From: an uncultured Acetatifactor sp.
Lineage (GTDB): Bacteria; Bacillota; Clostridia; Lachnospirales; Lachnospiraceae
Length of the DNA: 9,931 nt
Reading direction: 5' to 3'
Assembly: GCA_910585665.1 (NCBI GenBank)
Contig: CAJUFI010000095.1
Coordinates: forward strand, 1-9,931
The notes under the pieces are model-generated. The model worked only from the letters and a program-made list of their open reading frames with translations, was not told the DNA's origin and did no database searches. The translations under genes and the position numbers were made by a program. How positions within the stretch are numbered: the first letter of the stretch is position 1; the number at the start of each line of letters is the position of its first letter. Below are positions 5,702 through 9,931 of this stretch, piece after piece.

Positions 5702-7555
5702 TTATTCACAATGATTGCTCTTGCTCCGCAGAATGTCGGCATACCAGAAGAACACATCCGATACCTTCATAAGGTCGCCCTCCTTGCCGTTCTCTCTCCA
5801 GAGCCTCTGGTAATAGTGCAGGCATCTTTCCAGACCGGCTGCGACAGCCGCGCCATTGTCCGGCGCTTCCCCTTTCTGCCGCTCCGCCATGAACACGCCC
5901 ACTTCATTCCAACAGCGGATCATCTCCAGAGACACATGCGCGCACTCCACGATTCCGCGGCAGGTGCTGTCCATGCTTCTGCTGACCTCCCGCAGCCTGG
6001 CTTCCATCTCCTCCACGCGCTTGTTGCACTGGGGAACTTTCGCCATGTCCATCTCGCCATAGATACCCTTGATCTTCTCCGGATCGTTTTTCTGCTGGGT
6101 CCATTCCTTTATGGTCACGGCATTGTGCCAGCTGAATACACAGGCGCCGTTCATCTGCGCCATCAGGCCCACCAGCTGCCCTGAGGCATCCCCGTATTCC
6201 AGGACGGAGATCTGGCGGTTCAGCTCGTCGAACTCCGGCATATGCTCTCCCCAGGATCCTACGGCTCCATAGATCAGGCCGGGAACGGAAAACGCCGGAT
6301 GGTTGATATGTCCGAAATCACCCCAATCTGTGTTCAGAATACCGATTGCATTGTATTTTCTGGCATAGTTGCACATTCTGACAATGTTTTCGTAGCTTCC
6401 CCGAATATAGTTCACCCAGGTGTTCCATCCGCAGACTCCAGGGCAGAGATACTGCACCGCGTTTACGTCATACAGGATTTTCGCTGCCCAGTCTGACTGG
6501 TCGGCGGCATATCCCCAGGTCAGGCAGATGACCTCCTTGGGTATCTGGGGATACAGATCCGGGTGTCCGCTGATGATGTCGCCCCAGAACATGGGAACCT
6601 TGCCTTTCTGGATCAGGAAGTCAAATAATTCCATGATATAATCCAGATACATCTGCCCTGTCCCTTTTTCTTTCGCAAGCTCCGCGCTTCTCCCCTTGCC
6701 CAGGTCGAAGGTTTCGTCCGCGCAGATATTGAACTTATCCGTCCGGAACAGGTGCATATACTCCTCTATCAGTTCCTTGACCAGTTCCATGGCATTGGAA
6801 TCGGAGACATTCACCGTGTGGTGCGCCATCCGGTCACGGAAGGAGAAGGCGCTTTCCGCGCTGTCGGGCAGCTCGCACAGATGCTGGTACCCCTTCGTGC
6901 CGAGCAGCTTGTACAGATGTCCGAACGTGGCTATGGAGGGCACCAGCTCGATTCCTCTCTCATAGCAGTATTCGTCCAGCTCAATGATCTCCTCCGCGGT
7001 CAGGGGCGTATCATCTCTCCAAAGCTCTGTCAGATCACGGTACAGATAGCTGTGCTCCACATAGAGCTGCAGCTGATTCATCTTATAGAAGCAGAGCTTG
7101 TCCGCCAGCTTCTTCAGGTTGTCGAGATTCTGGATCCTGCCTCTGGTGACATCATGGTAAAATCCTCTGTTTTTCATATCGGGCTCATCATCAATCTCCA
7201 CAAAGGGCAGAAGTCCCGCATCCTGGCGCACGATCTGGCGCAGGGTCTGTACGGCCCAGCCAAGCGCATTCAGGCTTCCGCCCACAAGGAACGCTCCCTC
7301 CTCCGTTATGTTCAAAGTATAGCGATGCTCGCCCAAAGAAGCATTGGTGCTCAATGAAACATCCCCTTTGCGGAAGCTTCCCTGTCTTATGTCCAGGTTC
7401 AGCCCAGCCCAGGCAGAAATCTCCTCCTTCAGCTGCTTCGCATAGACATATGCCTCTCTGGGGCATGCGGCCTCCATGACTACGGCTGTGTCTACCCTTA
7501 ATACCAGGTTTCCGCTCTTTTCTTCCACTTTCTTCGGCATTGGCAGTAAAATCAT
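5702..7555 (-). CDS. Glycoside hydrolase family 20 beta-N-acetylhexosaminidase, cytoplasmic
   Basis: The 617-residue enzyme should remove terminal beta-linked GlcNAc or GalNAc by substrate-assisted catalysis. An N-terminal GH20b-type alpha/beta domain (about 1-120, with ALGWAVQTLRQIV at 97-109) precedes the TIM-barrel catalytic domain, which opens with DDEPDMKNRGFYHDVTRGR (122-140). The catalytic Asp-Glu pair is D280-E281 in NICADETFDLGKG. Aromatic substrate-binding residues are seen in FWGDI (323-327), LTWGYA (345-350) and NTDWGDFGH (408-416). There is no signal peptide, so it acts on imported oligosaccharides or muropeptide-derived sugars. The frame extends five codons upstream, but the ATG at 7555 has GGAGG 8 bases before it, whereas the one at 7570 has none at usable spacing. 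It has its own promoter (7616-7644). The stop codon is followed by 55 more in-frame codons (see 5525-5692). Confidence 0.9.
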   Translation of the reverse strand: MILLPMPKKVEEKSGNLVLRVDTAVVMEAACPREAYVYAKQLKEEISAWAGLNLDIRQGSFRKGDVSLSTNASLGEHRYTLNITEEGAFLVGGSLNALGWAVQTLRQIVRQDAGLLPFVEIDDEPDMKNRGFYHDVTRGRIQNLDNLKKLADKLCFYKMNQLQLYVEHSYLYRDLTELWRDDTPLTAEEIIELDEYCYERGIELVPSIATFGHLYKLLGTKGYQHLCELPDSAESAFSFRDRMAHHTVNVSDSNAMELVKELIEEYMHLFRTDKFNICADETFDLGKGRSAELAKEKGTGQMYLDYIMELFDFLIQKGKVPMFWGDIISGHPDLYPQIPKEVICLTWGYAADQSDWAAKILYDVNAVQYLCPGVCGWNTWVNYIRGSYENIVRMCNYARKYNAIGILNTDWGDFGHINHPAFSVPGLIYGAVGSWGEHMPEFDELNRQISVLEYGDASGQLVGLMAQMNGACVFSWHNAVTIKEWTQQKNDPEKIKGIYGEMDMAKVPQCNKRVEEMEARLREVSRSMDSTCRGIVECAHVSLEMIRCWNEVGVFMAERQKGEAPDNGAAVAAGLERCLHYYQRLWRENGKEGDLMKVSDVFFWYADILRSKSNHCE

Positions 7556-7588
7556 TGTTCTGTCCTCCATTCCTTACGATTCGCACTC

Positions 7589-7608
7589 TGTCATTTGGGT
7601 CACTGACA
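7589..7608. promoter_or_regulatory. Inverted repeat, possible operator of the GH20 gene
   Basis: TGTCA (7589-7593) and TGACA (7604-7608) form an inverted repeat with 10 bases between the half-sites. An extra direct GTCA half-site lies at 7600-7603. The repeat lies immediately downstream of the predicted transcription start (about 7609), a position typical of a repressor site. No regulator gene is adjacent, so the assignment is inference. Confidence 0.3.
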
Positions 7609-7615
7609 TACTTGC

Positions 7616-7644
7616 AGTATAACAAATATTTCTGTCGGGCACAA
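7616..7644 (-). promoter_or_regulatory. Probable promoter of the GH20 gene
   Basis: On the minus strand a -10 TATACT (7616-7621, five of six matches) is preceded at 17 bp by TTGTGC (7639-7644, only the TTG matches). The weak -35 would fit a regulated or activator-dependent promoter. It gives a leader of about 55 nt before the GH20 start. Confidence 0.5.
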
Positions 7645-7648
7645 TCAT

Positions 7649-7993
7649 TTATTGAATATTTTGACGGATTTTTTCAGAGAGCTTGCAGAAGATTCTGTAC
7701 ATCTGTTCTAAACATAAAAAAGGATGCCGAAAACATCGCGTTTTCATGTATTCTTGCGAACGGAGGCTGCCAAACCTCCGGGCGAAATTCCAAGAGGGAC
7801 CGGAACTTCGCAGCAGGTTCCACAATGGCTTGTAATTTAGGTCGTCTCGCCAGTCTTCCTTCCTCAAACAAGTATGACCATGTTCGATATATTGTTCGCA
7901 GGACTCTGCTATTGCCGTTTTGTATTTATCGTAGAACTCCTCTAAAGAATTGTAATCTGTTGCTTTCTTAGATATTTCTACAATCTCAATCAT
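7649..7993 (-). CDS. Small hypothetical protein, possibly a frameshifted remnant
   Basis: I do not recognise this 114-residue frame. The start at 7993 has AGGTGG 6 bases upstream; a GTG at 8002 is an alternative. The first 45 residues (MIEIVEISKKATDYNSLEEF and on to about GHTCL) read like a normal, acidic, helical protein. After that, composition changes to Arg/Trp/Cys-rich sequence (DWRDDLNYKPLWNLLRSSGP, NFARRFGSL). Around 7871 another minus-strand frame opens with LFEEGRLARRPKLQAIVEPA and stays open to 7674, and it looks more natural than the annotated second half. A one-base frameshift near 7865-7875 is therefore plausible. The region has lower GC than the genes to its left and lies beside a transposase remnant. 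No function can be given. Confidence 0.4.
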   Translation of the reverse strand: MIEIVEISKKATDYNSLEEFYDKYKTAIAESCEQYIEHGHTCLRKEDWRDDLNYKPLWNLLRSSGPSWNFARRFGSLRSQEYMKTRCFRHPFLCLEQMYRIFCKLSEKIRQNIQ

Positions 7994-8125
7994 GATGACC
8001 ACCTAGTCTATGTCATTGTCGATGAGCTGCACCGCCGCTATGCACCGCCGGAAGCAGCCCAAAGACGGCATGTTCCGGATGCCAAGCTGACGGACTCTAA
8101 ATCATTAGGAATTGTCGGAAAATAA
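7991..8125 (+). pseudogene. Transposase-like N-terminal remnant
   Basis: The plus-strand frame reads HDDHLVYVIVDELHRRYAPP, then about 24 residues including AKLTDSKSLGIVGK and a TAA at 8123. The pattern VIVDELxxRYxPPxxxxRR...KLTDS resembles, from memory, the N-terminus of IS982/IS4-type DDE transposases, where a LTDSEIITL-like motif follows. Here the frame breaks just after that motif, no start codon is obvious, and the catalytic domain is absent. It also overlaps the start of the hypothetical gene on the other strand. I read it as a decayed insertion-sequence fragment. Confidence 0.4.
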
Positions 8126-8195
8126 CTGCTGCAATTGCTTCAGGCAATAGCCCGGAAATACAATAAAAATTGTCATAAACTTGCAACAGTTATTT
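8120..8195. repeat. 76-bp element bounded by 15-bp inverted repeats
   Basis: AAATAACTGCTGCAA (8120-8134) and TTGCAACAGTTATTT (8181-8195) are inverted copies matching at 14 of 15 positions. The 46-base interior begins with a second small hairpin, ATTGC-TTCAG-GCAAT (8134-8148). It lies between the transposase remnant and the Uma2 gene in a stretch of about 150 bases without a convincing gene. I see no target-site duplication. It may be a small non-autonomous element, a structured RNA or the transcription end of the Uma2 gene; no U-rich tail of the usual kind is present. Confidence 0.6.
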
Positions 8196-8275
8196 GTAGA
8201 CACTTCCTTACCATCAGCAATTCTCAGTGCGGCAGCCCCTTTTCATGTCCAATCAATTGTACTGGAAATATATTT

Positions 8276-8830
8276 CTAATCAATACCCTCAAAGATTTCA
8301 CCTAATGTCATCTTAATATGGGGAAATGCCCTCAGGCAGATTTCTGTATCAGCATTATAATCTTTCTCTTCCTTGTCGTCCTGAAGCATGTAGTTCTGTT
8401 CCAGAACATATTTCCCCTCCTGTAAATAATATATTTCCACAGATCCTAACGGAGAAACAATCCAATACTCTTCTACTCCCGCCTTTTCATAGATATCTTT
8501 CTTTTCTGTTTTGTCTCTTTTGGCCGTAGAATGGCTCAGTGTCTCTGCAATGAAATTGGGAGTTCCACTGTATGCTCCACCCTTTAAGTGCTTCCTGTCG
8601 CATACAATCATTATGTCCGGACATACATAATCATCATTTATTTCGGGATGATATTGAAAGTCAAAATTCTCCATTGACACACGGCATATACTACCTTTTA
8701 ATCCTTGTTTTATAATTGTATAAAGGTTTCCATTAACCATAAAATGACCATATCCTGGCGATGGGGACATATCATTGATTACGCCATCTATCTTTTCATC
8801 CTTTTTTCGCTCAAATTCCGCCATTCCCAT
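8276..8830 (-). CDS. Uma2-family putative restriction-endonuclease-like protein (DUF820)
   Basis: The 184-residue protein matches the Uma2 (DUF820) family, which has the PD-(D/E)xK nuclease fold. Visible family features in order are SPSPGYGHFMVNGNLYTIIK (22-41), the PDIMIVCD strand with candidate metal ligand Asp72 (71-78), then NFIAETLSHSTAKRDKTEKK (92-111) with Glu96 where the family has VEILSPST, and the EYWIV strand (121-125). Family length is about 180-200 residues, so it is complete. The biological role of Uma2 proteins is not established; they are often multicopy in cyanobacteria and some Clostridia. Start at 8830 was chosen because AGAGGTG lies about 8 bases upstream; the frame extends to a GTG at 8839. 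Its lower GC and position beside mobile-element debris downstream of ssrA suggest horizontal acquisition. Confidence 0.85.
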   Translation of the reverse strand: MGMAEFERKKDEKIDGVINDMSPSPGYGHFMVNGNLYTIIKQGLKGSICRVSMENFDFQYHPEINDDYVCPDIMIVCDRKHLKGGAYSGTPNFIAETLSHSTAKRDKTEKKDIYEKAGVEEYWIVSPLGSVEIYYLQEGKYVLEQNYMLQDDKEEKDYNADTEICLRAFPHIKMTLGEIFEGID

Positions 8831-8857
8831 ATAAGACACCTCTCTTCCTTATGCCAG

Positions 8858-8866
8858 ATTATATCA
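8858..8866 (-). promoter_or_regulatory. Extended -10 promoter of the Uma2 gene
   Basis: On the minus strand the string TGATATAAT gives a perfect TATAAT (8858-8863) with the TG of an extended -10 one base upstream. No good -35 exists at 16-18 bp, which is tolerated when the extended -10 is present. The predicted start is about 20 bases before the coding start at 8830, leaving a short leader with AGAGGTG. Confidence 0.55.
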
Positions 8867-8991
8867 TACATAAATATATTTAGAAAGCAATAATTTTCCA
8901 TAAAACAATTCGGCAACATTATCCATGGAAACAGTGGGGCCTGCCCAAGCGGGCCGCTGGATTTAGAATGGTATCGAGATATTCTTTTACA

Positions 8992-9022
8992 CAAAATAAA
9001 ACTCCCAGAATCTATCTGGGAG
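8992..9022 (-). terminator. Rho-independent terminator of ssrA
   Basis: On the minus strand a perfect 8-bp stem CTCCCAGA/TCTGGGAG (9015-9022 and 9002-9009) with a 5-base loop is followed by TTTTATTTTG (8992-9001). It lies 113 bases past the mature 3' end of tmRNA, so the precursor carries a trailer that must be trimmed. The next 120 bases to the left, up to the Uma2 promoter, hold no gene I can support. Confidence 0.85.
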
Positions 9023-9056
9023 CCCTGTTATAATAGTTGCCTTATTGCTCCTGAAA

Positions 9057-9122
9057 CGGAACAATGATAGCGAAAACGTTCCGAAACACTGAAAAATACG
9101 ATTCTTTCAACGGGTTCGGAAC
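9057..9122 (-). repeat. Three alternating hexamers in the ssrA trailer
   Basis: The plus strand has CGGAAC at 9057-9062, GTTCCG at 9078-9083 and CGGAAC again at 9117-9122. The middle copy can pair with either outer copy, giving a 15-base loop or, with an 8-bp stem (9078-9085 with 9115-9122), a 29-base loop. The two hairpins exclude each other. They lie between the mature tmRNA end and its terminator and could guide 3' trimming. Confidence 0.5.
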
Positions 9123-9134
9123 TTCGCGTTCTAA

Positions 9135-9514
9135 TGGAGTAGAGGGGAGTCGAACCCCTGTCCAAAAGCCCATTCCCTGTCCTTCTACTATCATAGTCCG
9201 TTATCCTGGCAGGTCTTTCTCCCGCCTGTTCCCTCCTGTGGCAGACAACGAACAATCTGCCATATTCGGTAGCTTCATGATACGCCCGCGCGGGCAAAGC
9301 TTAGCGCGCGTCGTTTCCCACATCATCGATGCCCGGATTCCGGAGTGTGGGTGCCCCGGAGCGGACAAGCCGCCTAAGGCGGCGTCACCAGCAGCAGCTA
9401 CGCTGCCAGTGCGTACTGATAATTATCTTCAGCGTTTAGTTTAATTTGCGTTTAACGTGTCGCAACGGATAGCTTCTCCAGCTGCAAGACCCCTGTCGAA
9501 ACCTTTACTACCCC
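9135..9514 (-). ncRNA. ssrA: Transfer-messenger RNA (tmRNA)
   Basis: This one-piece tmRNA of 380 nt rescues ribosomes stalled on broken mRNA together with SmpB and tags the unfinished peptide for proteolysis. The 5' end GGGGUAG (9508-9514) pairs over 7 bp, with one G-U, to CUACUCC (9136-9142), leaving A (9135) as discriminator. The 5' part carries the conserved GGTTTCGACAGGG, the 3' part the T arm with GGGGTTCGACTCCCC. The next genomic bases after the discriminator are TTA, so CCA must be added after transcription. The internal tag frame is at 9398-9433. It is transcribed from one or both promoters upstream (9522-9527, 9613-9641) and ends at 8992-9022. No smpB gene is visible within the window. 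Confidence 0.96.
9398..9433 (-). other. tmRNA proteolysis-tag reading frame
   Basis: The codons from the resume GCT (9431-9433) to TAG (9398-9400) translate as AEDNYQYALAA. It ends in the ALAA signal recognised by ClpXP-type proteases, begins with Ala as usual, and has the EDNY core common in Firmicutes. An AAAC run lies directly before the resume codon. Confidence 0.93.
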
Positions 9515-9521
9515 TTATTCA

Positions 9522-9527
9522 ATTATA
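9522..9527 (-). promoter_or_regulatory. ssrA-proximal -10 element
   Basis: A perfect TATAAT on the minus strand ends 7 bases before the first G of mature tmRNA, which would make the 5' end the transcription start. The -35 region at 17 bp is poor (ATGGAA). It may be a weak or regulated start, or a chance match behind the better promoter at 9613-9641. Confidence 0.5.
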
Positions 9528-9612
9528 TGACTGCAAAATTATCATTCCATCAGGATATCCAATCCTGTCAGTCTCACACCCGATGCAGTCAATCCGTTTA
9601 TGAGACGAATTC

Positions 9613-9641
9613 ATTATAACAATTTTTTTGGAAAGTGTAAA
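9613..9641 (-). promoter_or_regulatory. Near-consensus promoter upstream of ssrA
   Basis: On the minus strand a -35 TTTACA (9636-9641, five of six matches), a 17-bp spacer containing an A7 run and a perfect -10 TATAAT (9613-9618) predict a start near 9606. That is about 92 bases before mature tmRNA, so this transcript would need 5' cleavage by RNase P. The leader contains a small hairpin CAGGAT-loop-ATCCTG (9551-9567). Confidence 0.7.
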
Positions 9642-9652
9642 GCTTTTCTTGC

Positions 9653-9708
9653 ATTTCCTGGCGGGAATTTCTTGGAAAATTTCTTGGAGAGAATTTCCTG
9701 GCGGGAAT
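9653..9708. repeat. Short direct repeats upstream of the ssrA promoter
   Basis: ATTTCCTGGCGGGAAT occurs twice (9653-9668 and 9693-9708, 40 bp apart). Between them AATTTCTTGGA occurs twice (9666-9676 and 9678-9688, 12 bp apart). All four share the core ATTTCYTGG. The array ends about 12 bp upstream of the -35 at 9636-9641, in the position of an upstream regulatory site. Confidence 0.75.
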
Positions 9709-9931
9709 CTTTTCCGGTTTTCCGGAGCCAGCCGTAATGCCGATGGCATCCACTAAGCTGGCCCGAAAATGACCTTTGCCTTCTGCCACAGGAAATCCTA
9801 ATAAGCGGAAGCTTTCGCCGCATCTGATTTTCTGCCGCTCCAGCGCATAGAAATCCGCACACTCTTCCCCATATCCGGTATTAAGGAAATGCCTCCAAAT
9901 AACCTACGCAAGCCTGTTGCAAAATTTACAG

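Larger units (their letters stand above)
9598..9903 (-). pseudogene. Unrecognised, probably decayed reading frame at the right edge
   Basis: Between a TAG (9904-9906) and a TAA (9598-9600) one minus-strand frame is open for 101 codons. The part from about 9890 to 9720 reads like real protein (YGEECADFYALERQKIRCGE, then GFPVAEGKGHFRASLVDAIG). From 9710 on it runs through short direct repeats and becomes repetitive (ARKFSPRNFPRNSRQEM). The stop at its right end and the lack of a good start suggest the tail of a broken gene; a GTG at 9789 has AGGA upstream and is the best start for a short product. The ssrA promoter at 9613-9641 lies inside its 3' end. I do not recognise the family. Confidence 0.35.

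Noticed and set aside
8924..8965. Tiny plus-strand ORF METVGPAQAGRWI with a GCCC-AAGC-GGGC hairpin
   Set aside because: Only 13 codons, no ribosome binding site, and the 4-bp stem has no T tail; too little to support a gene or a terminator.
9028..9444. ORFs of 89 and 126 residues over ssrA
   Set aside because: Both strands are occupied by the tmRNA gene, whose ends, T arm and tag frame are clear.
1..9931. CRISPR array, tRNA genes or riboswitches
   Set aside because: I saw no regularly spaced repeats with unique spacers, no cloverleaf outside tmRNA, and no leader long enough or recognisable as a riboswitch before the operons.

Overview
The window looks like chromosomal DNA from a Gram-positive Firmicute of the class Clostridia, most likely a Lachnospiraceae-type gut bacterium. 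Supporting signs are strong AGGAGG-like ribosome binding sites, an HflX/two-component/lipoprotein set typical of that group, a cytosolic GH20 hexosaminidase, and a one-piece tmRNA whose CCA end is not encoded. The species assignment is inference. Every well-supported gene lies on the minus strand, so transcription runs right to left.

Layout from right to left. At the right edge (9598-9903) is an unrecognised, probably decayed reading frame containing short direct repeats. A near-consensus promoter (9613-9641) and a second -10 element (9522-9527) lead into ssrA (tmRNA, 9135-9514), which encodes the tag AEDNYQYALAA and ends at a terminator (8992-9022). Between ssrA and the hexosaminidase gene lies a lower-GC, accessory-looking stretch (about 7650-8870). 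It holds a Uma2-type putative nuclease, a 76-bp inverted-repeat element, a transposase-like N-terminal remnant on the plus strand, and a small hypothetical ORF that may be frameshifted.

Next is a GH20 beta-N-acetylhexosaminidase (5702-7555) with its own promoter, a possible operator at its transcription start, and a terminator. Directly behind its stop codon, in the same frame, are 55 more sensible-looking codons, which suggests a stop within or at the edge of a longer protein.

Left of that is a candidate operon driven by a promoter at 5415-5442. It contains a small single-pass membrane protein, an OmpR-type response regulator, a sensor histidine kinase, the ribosome-associated GTPase HflX and a secreted lipoprotein, and it ends at a terminator (223-258). 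The kinase stop and the hflX start overlap as ATGA, so these two are probably translationally coupled. The combination suggests that envelope sensing by the kinase/regulator is co-expressed with HflX, which is known in other bacteria to act on stalled or heat-damaged ribosomes.

The left edge carries two tandem sigma-70-type promoters, each preceded by A-rich DNA and pointing left out of the window. This arrangement resembles rRNA or other stable-RNA operons. I found no clearly novel multi-gene system. The best leads are the GH20 in-frame extension, the kinase-hflX coupling, the tandem promoters and the odd structures around ssrA.
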